Source: Streptomyces sp. NBC_01788
GTDB taxonomy: Bacteria; Actinomycetota; Actinomycetes; Streptomycetales; Streptomycetaceae
Length of the DNA: 64,000 bases
Assembly (NCBI RefSeq): GCF_035917575.1
Contig: NZ_CP109090.1
Coordinates: forward strand, 7,626,001-7,690,000
Reading direction: 5' to 3'
The notes under the pieces are model-generated. The model worked only from the letters and a program-made list of their open reading frames with translations, did no database searches and was not told where the DNA came from. This document shows, one piece after another, positions 14,904 to 24,385 of the stretch. A program made the position numbers and the translations under genes. Within the stretch, counting starts at the first letter, position 1. Each line of letters begins with the position of its first letter.

Positions 14904-15775
14904 GTCCCCCGGCCCGCGAGGACCGTTGCGAAGTCCAGGCCGCGGGCGCGGTCCGTGTCCTCGCGGTACTTCAGGACCGAGCCCAGGGTGGACACCGCCA
15001 GTTCCGCGTCGACCTCGTTCGCGCCGAGGGCGTCCAGGGCGCGGGCCCAGTCCAGGGTCTCGGCCACGCCGGGCGGCTTGAGCAGGTCCTCGGCGCGCAG
15101 GGCCTGCACCAGCGCGGTCACCTGTTCCGCGAGCCGCGCCGACACCTGCGGCAACCTGCGCCGGACGATGGCGAGTTCGCGGCCGAAACCGGGATGGTCG
15201 AACCAGTGGTACAGACACCTCCGCTTGAGCGCGTCGTGCACCTCGCGGGTGCGGTTGGAGGTCAGCACGACCACCGGCGGAACCTCCGCCCGCAACGTGC
15301 CCAGCTCCGGAATCGTCACCTGGAACTCCGACAGCACCTCCAGCAGGAACGCCTCGAACTCGTCGTCGGCCCGGTCGATCTCGTCGACCAGCAGCACCGA
15401 CGGCTGCGTCTGCAGAGCCCGCAGCAGCGGCCGGGCGACCAGGAACCGCCGGTCGTACAGCTCGCGCTCCAGCCGCTCCGCGTCCCTGACTCCGGCGGCC
15501 TCGGCGGCCCGCAGATGCAGCAGCTGGCGCGGGAAGTCCCAGTCGTACAGTGCCTGGGAGGCGTCGATGCCCTCATGGCACTGGAGCCGGATCAGCGGCG
15601 CGCCGAGCACCTCGGCGAGGGCGGAGGCGAGCGCCGTCTTGCCGACGCCCGCGTCGCCCTCGCAGAAGACCGGCCGGTGCAGCCGCAGCGCCAGGAAGCA
15701 GGCGACGGCGAGCCCGTCGTCGACGAGGTAGCCGGTCCGCTCCAGACAGGAACGCACCTGCTCGGGGCTGTCCAT
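14900..15775 (-). CDS. coxD: MoxR-type AAA+ ATPase (CoxD-like)
   Basis: 291 residues. Walker A is GDAGVGKTALA, Walker B LLVDEIDRADDEFEAFLLE, sensor 1 VVLTSNRTREVHDALKRRCLYHW, typical of the MoxR/CoxD branch. CoxD-type ATPases remodel the apo Mo-hydroxylase to build its active site, working with the VWA protein CoxE encoded next. ATG 15775 follows the CoxM stop by 15 bp. Its stop overlaps the coxE start. Confidence 0.92.
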   Translation of the reverse strand: MDSPEQVRSCLERTGYLVDDGLAVACFLALRLHRPVFCEGDAGVGKTALASALAEVLGAPLIRLQCHEGIDASQALYDWDFPRQLLHLRAAEAAGVRDAERLERELYDRRFLVARPLLRALQTQPSVLLVDEIDRADDEFEAFLLEVLSEFQVTIPELGTLRAEVPPVVVLTSNRTREVHDALKRRCLYHWFDHPGFGRELAIVRRRLPQVSARLAEQVTALVQALRAEDLLKPPGVAETLDWARALDALGANEVDAELAVSTLGSVLKYREDTDRARGLDFATVLAGRGT

Positions 15776-15790
15776 GGAAGTGATCGGCGC

Positions 15791-16645
15791 TCACCCCATC
15801 CCGGCGGCGGCCAGAACCGCCCGCTTGGTCAGCACCCGCGCGAGATGCGCCCGGTACTCGGGCGAGGCCGACGCGTCCCGCGAGGGCCGGGTGCCCTCCG
15901 CCGCCGACCGGGCCGCCCGCGCCACCGCGTCGGCGTCCCCGGCACCGGTCAGTGCCTCCTCCGCCGCCGCGGCCCGCAGCGGGGTCGCGCCCATGTTGGT
16001 CAGGCCGATCCGCGTCTCCGCGATGCGGCCGTCGTCGCGCCGCACCAGCGCGGCGACGCCGACCATGGCCCAGGACTGCGCCACCCGGTGGAACTTCTCG
16101 TACCGGTAGCCCCAGCCCTCCCGCTTGGGCACCCGCACCTCCACCAGCAGCTCGTCGGGGGCCAGCGCGGTCTGCAGATAGTCGGCGAAGAACTCGCGCG
16201 CCGGGATCGTACGCCGCCCGCCGGGCCCCTCGGCGACCAGTTCGGCGTCCAGCGCCAGCGCCACCGCGGGCAGGTCCCCGGCCGGGTCGGCGTGCGCGAG
16301 CGAACCGCCGAGGGTGCCCCGGTGCCGTACGGCGGGATCGGCGACCGTCTCGGTGGCCTGGGCCAGCAGGCCCGCGTGCCGCCGCACCAGGGGGTCGTGG
16401 ACGACGTCGTGGTGGGTGGTCAGCGCGCCGATGGCGAGCGTGCCGCCGTCCTCGCGGACTCCGCGCAGTTCGGGGATCCGCCCGATGTCGACGACGAGTT
16501 CGGGGAAGGCCAGCCGCAGCCTCAGCAGCGGCAGCAGGCTCTGCCCGCCGGCCAGCACCTTCGCCTCCTCGCCCGCGTCGGCGAGCGTGCGCACGGCCTC
16601 GCCGAGACTGGTCGGGCGGGCGTAGTCGAATGCGGGGGGAATCAT
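15791..16645 (-). CDS. coxM: FAD-binding medium subunit of xanthine dehydrogenase/CODH-like enzyme
   Basis: 284 residues with the FAD_binding_5 domain (VLAGGQSLLPLLRLRLAFPE; TVADPAVRHRGTLGGSLAHADPAGD, the two FAD pyrophosphate motifs AGGQS and GGSLAHADP) and a CO_deh_flav_C domain. It passes electrons from the 2Fe-2S clusters of CoxS to an external acceptor. ATG 16645 overlaps the coxL stop by 4 bp (ATGA), so the subunits are made together. Confidence 0.93.
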   Translation of the reverse strand: MIPPAFDYARPTSLGEAVRTLADAGEEAKVLAGGQSLLPLLRLRLAFPELVVDIGRIPELRGVREDGGTLAIGALTTHHDVVHDPLVRRHAGLLAQATETVADPAVRHRGTLGGSLAHADPAGDLPAVALALDAELVAEGPGGRRTIPAREFFADYLQTALAPDELLVEVRVPKREGWGYRYEKFHRVAQSWAMVGVAALVRRDDGRIAETRIGLTNMGATPLRAAAAEEALTGAGDADAVARAARSAAEGTRPSRDASASPEYRAHLARVLTKRAVLAAAGMG

Positions 16646-19032
16646 GCCGAGGCCTCCTTCGGTGCCGACTGCCCCTGCGCGGACCGCACGGCCTCCCACA
16701 CCCGCTCGGGGGTGCACGGCATCTGCACGTCGTGCACGCCCAGCGGGCGCAGCGCGTCGACGATCGCGTTGACGACGGCGGGCGTCGAGGCGATGGTGCC
16801 CGCCTCGCCGACGCCCTTGGCGCCGAGCGGATTGGAGACCGCGGGCGTCTCCGTCCGGTCGGTCACGAAGTCGGGCAGGTCCGCCGCCGACGGCACCAGG
16901 TAGTCGGCCATCGTGCCGGAGACGAGGTTGCCCTCCGCGTCGTAGACGGCCTCCTCGTACAGTGCCTGCGCGATGCCCTGGGCCAGTCCGCCGTGCACCT
17001 GCCCCTCGACGATCACCGGGTTGATCACCCGGCCCACGTCGTCCACGCAGACGTAGGAGCGGATACGGGTCTGCCCGGTCTCGGTGTCGACCTCGACCGC
17101 GCACAGGTGGGTGCCGTGCGGGTAGGAGAAGTTCTCCGGGTCGAGCAGGTACTCGGAGTTGAGGGTGGGTTCCATGCCGTCGGGCACGTCGTGCGAGGTG
17201 AACGTCTCGAAGGCGACCTCCTGGATGGTCCTGCGCGCCTCCGGCGAGCCCTTCACCGAGAACACGCCGCCCTTGAACTCCAGGTCGTCCTCGCTGGCCT
17301 CCAGCAGGTGCGCGGCGACCCTCCGCGCCTTGTCCACCACCTTCTCCGCGGCCCGGTGCACCGCTGACCCGCCCACGACCAGCGAGCGCGAACCGTAGGT
17401 GTCCATGCCCTGCGGGGCCGCCAGGGTGTCGCCGTGCAGCACCTCGACGTCCTCGAACGGCACGCCCAGCACGTCCGCGGCGATCTGGCTCCAGCAGGTC
17501 ACGTGCCCCTGTCCGTGCGGGCTGGTGCCGGTGACCACCTCGACCTTGCCGGTGGGCAGCATGCGGATGCTCGCCGCCTCCCAGCCGCCGGCCGAGTACC
17601 TGAGATCCCTCAGCACCCGGCTGGGCGCCAGCCCGCACATCTCCGTGTACGTCGACACGCCGATGCCCAGGCGTACGGCGTCCCCGCGCTCGTTGCGCTT
17701 CTGCTGCTCGGCGCGCAGGCCGTCGTACCCGAACAGGGCGAGCGCCTTCTCGGTCGCCGCCTCGTAGTTCCCGCTGTCGTAGGTCAGCCCCGCGATCGAG
17801 GTGTAGGGGAACTCCTCGTGCCGGATCCAGTTCCGCCGCCGCACCTCCACCGGGTCGAGCCCGACCTCGGCGGCGAGTTCGTCCATGGCCCGTTCGATGG
17901 CGTACGTGGCCTCCGGGCGCCCGGCGCCGCGGTAGGCGTCGGTCGGGGTGCGGGTGGTGAACACGCCGGTGCAGTTGAACTCGTAGGCGTCCATCTTGTA
18001 GATCGCCGGGTACATGAAGGCGCCCAGGATCGGGATGCCGGGGGTGACCAGCATCAGGTAGGCGCCCATGTCGGCGAGCAGGTCGACCTTGAGCCCGAGC
18101 AGCCGGCCCTCACGGGTCGCGGCGATCTCGATGTCCTGGATCATGCCGCGGCCGTGGTGGGTGGCCAGATAGCCCTCGGAGCGGGACTCGGTCCACTTCA
18201 CCGGCCGTCCCAGCCGGCGCGCGACCTCGACCGCGATGGCCTCCTCGCCGTACACCTGGAGCTTGGAGCCGAAGCCGCCGCCGACGTCGGGCGCGACCAC
18301 CCGCAGCTTGTGCTCAGGCACTCCGGTGACCACGGAGAGCATGATCCGCAGGATGTGCGGGATCTGCGTCGCCGAGTACACCGTGAACTCCCCGGAGGCG
18401 GCGAGCGGGGTGACGACGACCGCGCGCGGCTCCATGGCGTTGGGGATCAGGCGCTGCTGCCGGTAGCGGCGCTTGAGCACGACGTCGGCGCGCTGCCTGA
18501 GGGCCTCGAAGTCCTCACCGGTCCTGAACGGCCACACATAGGCGCGGTTGGTGCCCTTGTCGGCGTGGACCAGCGGGGCGTCCTCGGCGAGCGCCTCCTC
18601 CAGGTCCAGGACCGGCGGCAGGGGCTCGTAGTCGACCTCGATCGCCTCCAGCGCGTCGGCCGCCGCGTACCGGTCGCGGGCCACCACGACCGCGACCGGG
18701 TCGCCGGCGTGGCGCACCTCGTCGACCGCGACCGGCGGGTGGTCGGGCAGCACCATGTCCTCGGTGACCGGCCAGGCGCAGGGCAGCGAACCCAGCCCCC
18801 CGGCGAGCTCGCGGCCGCTGAACGCGGCGACGACGCCGGGCCGTTCCAGGGCGGGGGAGACGTCGATCCGTTCGATGCGGGCGTGCGCCATGGGGCTGCG
18901 CAGGATGGCCAGGTGCAGCAGTCCGGTGACGGTGATGTTGTCGGTCCAGTTGGTCTGCCCGGTGATCAGCCGGGCGTCCTCCTTGCGGAGCCGGGCCCTG
19001 CCGACCTCGCGTTCGACGGCCTGGCCGGTCAT
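16642..19032 (-). CDS. coxL: Molybdopterin-binding large subunit, form II CODH-like (BMS)
   Basis: 796 residues, the catalytic Mo-hydroxylase subunit. The active-site loop reads AYRGAGR (residues 366-372), the signature of form II CoxL; true CO dehydrogenases (form I) have AYxCSFR with a copper-binding Cys. The general-base Glu is E743 in GVGEAGT, and other cofactor motifs are [10 protein letters not shown] and [12 protein letters not shown]. Form II enzymes are poorly defined and may oxidise aldehydes, purines or N-heterocycles; CO oxidation is unlikely on sequence grounds. ATG 19032 overlaps the coxS stop. Confidence 0.93.
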   Translation of the reverse strand: MTGQAVEREVGRARLRKEDARLITGQTNWTDNITVTGLLHLAILRSPMAHARIERIDVSPALERPGVVAAFSGRELAGGLGSLPCAWPVTEDMVLPDHPPVAVDEVRHAGDPVAVVVARDRYAAADALEAIEVDYEPLPPVLDLEEALAEDAPLVHADKGTNRAYVWPFRTGEDFEALRQRADVVLKRRYRQQRLIPNAMEPRAVVVTPLAASGEFTVYSATQIPHILRIMLSVVTGVPEHKLRVVAPDVGGGFGSKLQVYGEEAIAVEVARRLGRPVKWTESRSEGYLATHHGRGMIQDIEIAATREGRLLGLKVDLLADMGAYLMLVTPGIPILGAFMYPAIYKMDAYEFNCTGVFTTRTPTDAYRGAGRPEATYAIERAMDELAAEVGLDPVEVRRRNWIRHEEFPYTSIAGLTYDSGNYEAATEKALALFGYDGLRAEQQKRNERGDAVRLGIGVSTYTEMCGLAPSRVLRDLRYSAGGWEAASIRMLPTGKVEVVTGTSPHGQGHVTCWSQIAADVLGVPFEDVEVLHGDTLAAPQGMDTYGSRSLVVGGSAVHRAAEKVVDKARRVAAHLLEASEDDLEFKGGVFSVKGSPEARRTIQEVAFETFTSHDVPDGMEPTLNSEYLLDPENFSYPHGTHLCAVEVDTETGQTRIRSYVCVDDVGRVINPVIVEGQVHGGLAQGIAQALYEEAVYDAEGNLVSGTMADYLVPSAADLPDFVTDRTETPAVSNPLGAKGVGEAGTIASTPAVVNAIVDALRPLGVHDVQMPCTPERVWEAVRSAQGQSAPKEASA

Positions 19033-19535
19033 GCCGTCACCTCCTGGGCGGAACCGGTCCGCTCGCCGGAGGCCGTCTCCCCCTCGGCGACGGCGAGCAC
19101 CGCGCGGACGATGTTCTGATAGCCGGTGCACCGGCAGAGGTTGCCCTCCAGCGCCTTGCGCACCTCGTCGGAGTCCGGGTGGGGGTTCTCGCGCAGCAGA
19201 TCGCGCGCAGCCATGATCATCCCGGGGGTGCAGTAGCCGCACTGCAGCGCGTGCCGCTCGTGGAACGCGCGCTGCAGCTCCGTCCACTCGCCGTCCCTGG
19301 CCAGTCCCTGGACCGTGGTCACCTCGCCGCCGTCCGCCTGGACGGCCAGCACCGTGCAGCTCTTGACGCTCGCGCCGTCCAGCTCGACCGTGCAGGTCCC
19401 GCAGTTCGAGGTGTCGCAGCCGATCGGGGTGCCGGTCAGCCCGAGACGCTCGCGCAGGTAGTGGACCAGCAGAAGACGCGGCTCCACCTCGTCCTCGTAG
19501 ACCGTGCCGTCCACCGTGACCGAGATATGGGTCAT
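19029..19535 (-). CDS. coxS: 2Fe-2S small subunit of CODH-like molybdenum hydroxylase
   Basis: 168 residues, first gene of the operon. The plant-type ferredoxin domain has C40, C45, C48 and C60; the second all-helical domain has C99, C102, C134 and C136 in CGYC...CRC, the two 2Fe-2S clusters of this family. GGAGGG lies 4 nt before ATG 19535. The preceding 154-bp gap must hold the operon promoter; a TTGACC lies on the minus strand within it, but no clear -10 was found. Confidence 0.94.
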   Translation of the reverse strand: MTHISVTVDGTVYEDEVEPRLLLVHYLRERLGLTGTPIGCDTSNCGTCTVELDGASVKSCTVLAVQADGGEVTTVQGLARDGEWTELQRAFHERHALQCGYCTPGMIMAARDLLRENPHPDSDEVRKALEGNLCRCTGYQNIVRAVLAVAEGETASGERTGSAQEVTA

Positions 19536-19689
19536 GTTCCCTCCAGTGACCGTGTGGGCGTGGGTGGGGGAAATGTGGTCAATCGTGTGGTGTACGTCAC
19601 TCTATGTCCACGCCTGACCGGCGGCGAGTGCGGCGGCGGGCCGCGACGCCAGGCACGTGGTCTTCGTCGGGCCAGGGTGGCCGGCGGTC

Positions 19690-20934
19690 CTAACGGGACA
19701 GGCGTTCGACCGCTTCCAGTACGGGGGCCAAGCCGTTTTCCCCGCGGATTCGGGTGCCCAGGGTTCGCGCCCGGTCCCGGTGGCCGTCGTCCCGGGTGGC
19801 GCGGACCAGCGCGGCGGCGAGGTTGTCCGTCGTGAGGGTGCGCAGCGGGACCGAGCAGGGGGCCACGCCGAGCCCGACGAGACGGTCCGCCCAGAAGCCC
19901 TCGTCGAACTGGACCGGCACCGGCACCGCGGGGACACCGGCCCGCAGTCCGGCCGCGGTCGTGCCCGCCCCGGCGTGGTGCACCACGCCCGCCAGCCGCG
20001 GGAACAGGGCCGAGTGCGGCACCTCGCCGATGGTCAGCATGTCCTCGCCCGACGCCTCCAGCCCCGCCCAGCCCCGCTGGACCACACCGCGCAGTCCGGC
20101 CCGGCGCAGCGCGCGCACGATGGTGTCGCTGAGCCGCCCCGGATCGGGCACGGTGGCGCTGCCCAGGCCCACGTAGACCGGCGGAGGGCCCGCGTCGAGG
20201 AAGTCCCACAGGCCGTCGGGGAGTTGGGTGTAGCGGTCGTACGGCCACCAGTACCCGCACACGTGCAGCGTGCTGCGCCAGTCGTGGGGCCTCGGCACCA
20301 CGAGCGGGCTGAAGCCGTGGTAGACCGGCCGGCGCTGCCCCCGGCGGATGCGCCGCCCGGTGCCGGCGCGGGCGGGTGGCAGCCCCAGCCGGGCCCGTAC
20401 GGCGGGGACGGCCGCCGAGAAGACCCGCTCCACGGCCAGGTTCACACCGTGCCCGGCCAGCCGGTTCGCAGCCGCGCCCCAGTGTCCGCCGCCCAGCAGC
20501 GGAGGGGCGAACTCCCTTGTGGGGGAGAGAGGTTGCAGATGGGCGCCCAGACTGGGCAGGCGCAGCGCCTCGGCGATGGCGTGCCCGACCGGCCCGAGCG
20601 AGCCGGCGAGCAGCAGGACGTCGCTCTTCTCGGCCGCCGCGATCAGGTCGTCCGTCATCTGGTCGATGGCCGTCCGTACCAGACTCACGGCCCGCAGCAT
20701 CTTGCCCGTGCCGGTCGCGCTGCGGTGCAGGCCCCGGCCGCGTGAGGACTCCAACTCCGCCCGCGGGTCCACCGGCAGCGGGTGGAAGCCGAGGCCCGCG
20801 CCCTCGACCAGCGGTTCGAAGCATCCGTGCGTGACCAGGGTGACCTCATGACCCGCGAGAGCCAGGCCGTGCCCCAGTCCGGTGAAGGGCGCGACGTCGC
20901 CCCGGGATCCCGCCGTCATGATCGCTACGCGCAC
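19690..20934 (-). CDS. GT1 family glycosyltransferase (MGT-like)
   Basis: 414 residues from GTG 20934. The N-terminal acceptor domain starts VRVAIMTAGSRGDVAPFTGLGHGLA, the usual first strand and loop of macrolide/sterol-type UGTs. The C-terminal donor domain has PPPVYVGLGSATV, then GEVPHSALFPRLAGVVHHAGAGTTAAGLRAGVPAVPVPVQFDEGFWADRL, the nucleotide-sugar motif with its HHAGAGT core. It would move a sugar from a UDP- or TDP-donor to a small hydrophobic acceptor such as a macrolide or sterol. No biosynthetic cluster is nearby, so a detoxifying role is as likely as a biosynthetic one. Confidence 0.9.
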   Translation of the reverse strand: MRVAIMTAGSRGDVAPFTGLGHGLALAGHEVTLVTHGCFEPLVEGAGLGFHPLPVDPRAELESSRGRGLHRSATGTGKMLRAVSLVRTAIDQMTDDLIAAAEKSDVLLLAGSLGPVGHAIAEALRLPSLGAHLQPLSPTREFAPPLLGGGHWGAAANRLAGHGVNLAVERVFSAAVPAVRARLGLPPARAGTGRRIRRGQRRPVYHGFSPLVVPRPHDWRSTLHVCGYWWPYDRYTQLPDGLWDFLDAGPPPVYVGLGSATVPDPGRLSDTIVRALRRAGLRGVVQRGWAGLEASGEDMLTIGEVPHSALFPRLAGVVHHAGAGTTAAGLRAGVPAVPVPVQFDEGFWADRLVGLGVAPCSVPLRTLTTDNLAAALVRATRDDGHRDRARTLGTRIRGENGLAPVLEAVERLSR

Positions 20935-20996
20935 GTCGGCCAGTATGGCCGCGCCCCCGCCCGCCGCCCGTGAACGACCCGAGGGGTGTCGATGCC

Positions 20997-21278
20997 CTCA
21001 CCCCCGCTCCGGCCTCACCCCCGCTCCGGCCTCGCGCCCGCTCCGGCCTCGCGCCCGCTCCGGCCTCGCGCCCGCTCCGGCCTCGCGCCCGCTCCGGCCT
21101 CGCGCCCGCTCCGGCCTCGCGCCCGCTCCGGCCTCGCGCCCGCTCCGGCCTCGCGCCCGCTCCGGCCTCGCGCCCGCTCCGGCCTCGCGCCCGCTCCGGC
21201 CTCGCGCCCGCTCCGGCCTCGCGCCCGCTCCGGCCTCGCGCCCGCTCCGGCCTCGCGCCCGCTCCGGCCTCGCGCCCG
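20997..21278. repeat. 17-bp tandem repeat array (~16 copies)
   Basis: Unit CTCCGGCCTCGCGCCCG recurs every 17 bp from 21007 to 21278; the first copy has CACC in place of CGCG, and a partial unit precedes it. As 17 is not a multiple of 3, every frame reads the same 17-residue cycle every three units, which leaves long stop-free frames on both strands. These frames have no credible start region or family match, so I do not call them genes. Confidence 0.95.
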
Positions 21279-21410
21279 CTCCGGCCCCCGTGCCCTGCTC
21301 CGGCCCCCGTGCCCTGCTCCGGCCCCCGTGCCCTGCTCCGGCCCCCGTGCCCTGCTCCGGCCCCCGTGCCCTGCTCCGGCCCCCGTGCCCTGCTCCGGCC
21401 CCCGTGCCGC
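21279..21410. repeat. 19-bp tandem repeat array (7 copies) adjoining the 17-bp array
   Basis: Unit CTCCGGCCCCCGTGCCCTG starts at 21279, 21298, 21317, 21336, 21355, 21374 and 21393 (the last copy incomplete at its end). It shares CTCCGGCC with the 17-bp unit but has a different tail, and the switch is abrupt. Both arrays lie between the glycosyltransferase promoter and the end of the NTF2-like gene. Confidence 0.93.
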
Positions 21411-21688
21411 GGCTTCACCCGCCGGCCGTTGCTGCGTCGGCCCCGGCGAGGCCCGGCGACACGCGGAGGGGACCCAACGCTCCCCGGTGGTGCGCCACCT
21501 CAGCGCCAGTCACGGCCCCGACGCACCCTGACCGGTACGGCCCGCCGCGGTCGAAGAGCCCGCGCCGCCACAGGGCTGCGGCCCGGACGAGGCCGTGCCG
21601 CCCGCAGCAGCGACCGCACCAGAGCGGCGGACGCCAGACGGGACCGGGCGGAGCGGGACCGGCCCACGCCGGCGCGGGCCGAGAAGGT
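21411..21688. other. Non-coding stretch between repeat array and terminator
   Basis: About 280 bases downstream of the NTF2-like gene with no frame showing consistent coding bias, no further repeats and no RNA gene that I can recognise. Confidence 0.45.
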
Positions 21689-21713
21689 CCAGGTCAGCCG
21701 CGAGCTGACCTGG
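21689..21713 (-). terminator. Hairpin terminator of the NTF2-like gene
   Basis: Perfect 10-bp stem CCAGGTCAGC (21689-21698) / GCTGACCTGG (21704-21713) with a CGCGA loop, 20 bases after the stop codon on the minus strand. Confidence 0.75.
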
Positions 21714-21732
21714 AACCGCGCGGCCCTCCTGC

Positions 21733-22098
21733 CTATTCGTCCCATGCCTGGATCAGGATCTGTTCGACGATCCTGCCGTCGCGCAGCGACACCATCGACT
21801 CCGCGAGGACACGGACGCCGTCCGCGTACTGGCAGGACTCCACGTACGCGGCATGGTCGCCCTGCACGACGCACTGCTCCAGCCGGTGCGTCATGTCGCG
21901 GCCGTAGACGTTCTCGAGCATCGTGCCGATCTCGTCCCTGCCGTGCAGGACCTTGGGGCTGCTGGGCTGGGTGTTGTGGTCCACGATGCGGATCTCCGCG
22001 TCGTCCGTGTAGAGCGACAGCAGCGTGTCCGCAGTGTCTCCTTCGATGCCGCGCCGGAGCGTACCGGTGTCGAAGGCGGGGGTTGCCGAACTGGACAT
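21733..22098 (-). CDS. NTF2/SnoaL-like fold protein (DUF4440-type)
   Basis: 121 residues forming a single NTF2-like cone: helix TLRRGIEGDTADTLLSLYTDDAEIRIVDHN, then HGRDEIGTMLENVYGRDMTHRLEQCVVQGDHAAYVESCQYADG and the closing strands MVSLRDGRIVEQILIQAWDE. Such proteins bind or isomerise small ligands, and many have no known role. ATG 22098 is preceded by AGGAGG about 6 nt upstream. It is divergent from the mycothiol dehydrogenase gene. Confidence 0.82.
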   Translation of the reverse strand: MSSSATPAFDTGTLRRGIEGDTADTLLSLYTDDAEIRIVDHNTQPSSPKVLHGRDEIGTMLENVYGRDMTHRLEQCVVQGDHAAYVESCQYADGVRVLAESMVSLRDGRIVEQILIQAWDE

Positions 22099-22463
22099 GA
22101 TGACCTCCTACGAGGGCCCGCGGCCCAAGGGAGGAGCGGGCCGCGACGGGCCTCACAGTTCGAGGCTCCTCCGCCCCGGCAGGCACGGCAAACGCGGTCC
22201 GGGCGCTGCGCCTGACGGGTGAGCGCGCCCGCGGTCCCGTGTCCGGCGGGCCCGGACGGCGTTCCTCCGGGCATGACGCGCACTCGACGCGTCGCCGCCG
22301 CCGTCGCGCTCGCCATCCAGCACCGATCCACCGCCCCGCGGGCCCGGCCTTCGCGCTTCGCTCACCAGTCCCCGCAGATCAGAGGCCCCCCTCGGTGCCC
22401 CTTACCGATCAGTCGGACGTAGGGTCGAGGGACGTACACCGCTCGACGGAAGGGACCACCACC
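22099..22463. other. Divergent promoter region of NTF2-like and mscR genes
   Basis: 365 bases without a credible gene; the open frames are Arg-rich shadows. On the plus strand TAGGGT (22420-22425) could be the -10 box of the mscR promoter, about 39 nt before its ATG. No operator-like palindrome stands out. Confidence 0.4.
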
Positions 22464-23549
22464 ATGGCGCAGGAAGTGCGCGGCGTGATCGCACCCGGCA
22501 AGAACGAACCGGTGCGGGTCGAGACGATCGTCGTGCCGGACCCGGGGCCGGGAGAGGCCGTCGTGCGGATCCAGGCCTGCGGCGTCTGCCACACCGACCT
22601 GCACTACAAGCAGGGCGGAATCAACGACGAGTTCCCGTTCCTGCTCGGCCACGAGGCCGCGGGTGTCGTGGAGTCGGTCGGCGACGACGTCACCGATGTC
22701 GCGCCCGGCGACTTCGTCATCCTCAACTGGCGGGCCGTCTGCGGCAAGTGCCGCGCCTGTCTGCGCGGACGGCCCTGGTACTGCTTCGACACCCACAACG
22801 CGCGCCAGCGCATGACCCTGACCGACGGCACCGAACTCTCCCCGGCGCTCGGGATCGGCGCGTTCGCCGAGAAGACCCTGGTGGCGGCCGGTCAGTGCAC
22901 CAAGGTCGACCCGTCGGTCTCCCCGGCGGTGGCCGGACTGCTGGGCTGCGGCGTGATGGCCGGCATCGGCGCGGCGATCAACACCGGCGGCGTCGGCCGC
23001 GGCGACTCGGTCGCCGTCATCGGCTGCGGCGGCGTCGGCGACGCGGCGATCGCCGGGGCGTATCTGGCGGGCGCGGCGAAGGTCATCGCCGTCGACATCG
23101 ACGACCGCAAGCTCGAGACCGCCCGCACCATGGGCGCCACGCACACGGTCAACTCCAAGGACAACGACCCGGTCGAGGCCATCCGCGAGCTGACCGGCGG
23201 CTTCGGCGCCGACGTCGTCATCGAGGCGGTCGGCCGCCCCGAGACGTACCAGCAGGCGTTCTACGCCCGCGACCTGGCCGGCACGGTCGTCCTGGTCGGC
23301 GTGCCGACTCCGGAGATGAAGCTGGAACTGCCGCTGCTCGACGTCTTCGGACGCGGCGGCGCGCTGAAGTCGAGCTGGTACGGCGACTGCCTGCCCTCCC
23401 GGGACTTCCCCATGCTCATCGACCTGCACCTGCAAGGGCGCCTGCCGCTGGACAAGTTCGTCACCGAGACCATCCAACTGGACGAGGTGGAGAAGGCGTT
23501 CGAGCGGATGCACCAGGGCGACGTGCTGCGCTCGGTGGTGGTGCTCTGA
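22464..23549 (+). CDS. mscR: S-(hydroxymethyl)mycothiol dehydrogenase
   Basis: 361 residues, the length of mycothiol-dependent formaldehyde dehydrogenase, a class III-like zinc alcohol dehydrogenase. Catalytic zinc ligands are in ACGVCHTD (C42, with H63/E64 in GHEAAG); the structural zinc uses C93, C96, C99 and C107 ([15 protein letters not shown]). NAD binding is [11 protein letters not shown] with VDIDDRK. The enzyme oxidises the formaldehyde-mycothiol adduct to S-formylmycothiol using NAD, and also reduces S-nitrosomycothiol. AGGGA precedes ATG 22464. Its stop overlaps the next start (TGATG). Confidence 0.93.
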   Translation: MAQEVRGVIAPGKNEPVRVETIVVPDPGPGEAVVRIQACGVCHTDLHYKQGGINDEFPFLLGHEAAGVVESVGDDVTDVAPGDFVILNWRAVCGKCRACLRGRPWYCFDTHNARQRMTLTDGTELSPALGIGAFAEKTLVAAGQCTKVDPSVSPAVAGLLGCGVMAGIGAAINTGGVGRGDSVAVIGCGGVGDAAIAGAYLAGAAKVIAVDIDDRKLETARTMGATHTVNSKDNDPVEAIRELTGGFGADVVIEAVGRPETYQQAFYARDLAGTVVLVGVPTPEMKLELPLLDVFGRGGALKSSWYGDCLPSRDFPMLIDLHLQGRLPLDKFVTETIQLDEVEKAFERMHQGDVLRSVVVL

Positions 23550-24178
23550 TGGCCGCCCGTATCGAACGCCTCGTCACCTCCGGGCAGTTCACCCTCGACG
23601 GTGGCACCTGGGACGTCGACAACAACGTGTGGATCGTCGGCGACGACCATGAGGCCGTCGTCATCGACGCCGCCCACGACGCCGAGGCCATCGCCGCGGC
23701 GGTCGGCGACCGCCGGCTGACCGCCATCGTGTGCACCCACGCCCACAACGACCACGTCAACGTGGCCCCGGCGCTCGCCGACCTCACCGGCGCGACGATC
23801 TGGCTGCACGCCGACGACCTGCCGCTGTGGAAGATGACCCACCCGAACCGGGACCCCGACGAGCACCTCGTCGACGGCCAGGTCATCGAGGCGGCCGGCG
23901 CCGACCTGAAGGTCCTGCACACGCCCGGCCACGCACCGGGCGCGATCTGCCTGTACGACCCGGGACTCGGCGTGGTCTTCACCGGCGACACGCTCTTCCA
24001 GGGCGGTCCCGGCGCCACCGGGCGTTCCTACTCGCATTTCCCGACGATCATCGACTCGATCCGCGACCGCCTGCTGGCGCTGCCGCCCGAGACGAAGGTC
24101 CTCACCGGCCACGGCGACCCGACCACCATCGGCGCCGAGGCCCCGCACCTGCAGGAGTGGATCGCCCGCGGGCACTGA
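23549..24178 (+). CDS. MBL-fold hydrolase partner of mscR
   Basis: 209 residues with the metallo-beta-lactamase metal motif THAHNDH (H64, H66, D68, H69), a second His in HTPGHAPGAI, Asp in FTGDTLF and a final His in LTGHGDPTT, so the site can hold two metal ions. Overlap with the mycothiol dehydrogenase stop means one mRNA and coupled translation. The same pairing is seen in other mycothiol producers, where the MBL protein is proposed to hydrolyse the S-formylmycothiol made by the dehydrogenase; that role is inference. Confidence 0.9.
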   Translation: MAARIERLVTSGQFTLDGGTWDVDNNVWIVGDDHEAVVIDAAHDAEAIAAAVGDRRLTAIVCTHAHNDHVNVAPALADLTGATIWLHADDLPLWKMTHPNRDPDEHLVDGQVIEAAGADLKVLHTPGHAPGAICLYDPGLGVVFTGDTLFQGGPGATGRSYSHFPTIIDSIRDRLLALPPETKVLTGHGDPTTIGAEAPHLQEWIARGH

Positions 24179-24217
24179 CGAGGGCAGGACCGGACCGGGA
24201 GCCCCCGACCCGGAGAG

Positions 24218-24258
24218 AACGGGCCGTACGAGACCGAGAGGCGCTCGTACGGCCCGTT
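24218..24258 (+). terminator. Terminator of the mscR operon
   Basis: A perfect 15-bp stem (AACGGGCCGTACGAG, 24218-24232, pairing with 24244-24258) and an 11-nt loop, 40 bases after the MBL stop codon. Confidence 0.85.
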
Positions 24259-24385
24259 CCGCGTCCCCGGCTTTTCCGCGCCCGGACAGACCGCAGAACG
24301 CGCGCCCGAAAGGCGACAGAAGATGTCCGGTTTCCCCGGCACCCTCGACCACGGCATCGACGCGGAACACATCGGGAGGTCAAAC

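Noticed and set aside
16642..19032. True carbon monoxide dehydrogenase (form I) large subunit
   Set aside because: The active-site loop is AYRGAGR and not AYxCSFR, so the copper-binding cysteine is missing.
20997..21410. CRISPR array
   Set aside because: The repeats are directly adjacent without unique spacers and are too short (17 and 19 bp).
20882..21907. Long open frames on both strands through the tandem-repeat arrays (up to 376 codons)
   Set aside because: The 17-bp and 19-bp units contain no stop in any frame, so long frames arise automatically. The products are simple Pro/Arg/Ala/Ser repeats without a signal, domain or ribosome site.
22153..22365. A 70-codon minus-strand frame in the mscR promoter region
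   Set aside because: Arg/Gly-rich composition, no ribosome site and no match to any pattern that I know.
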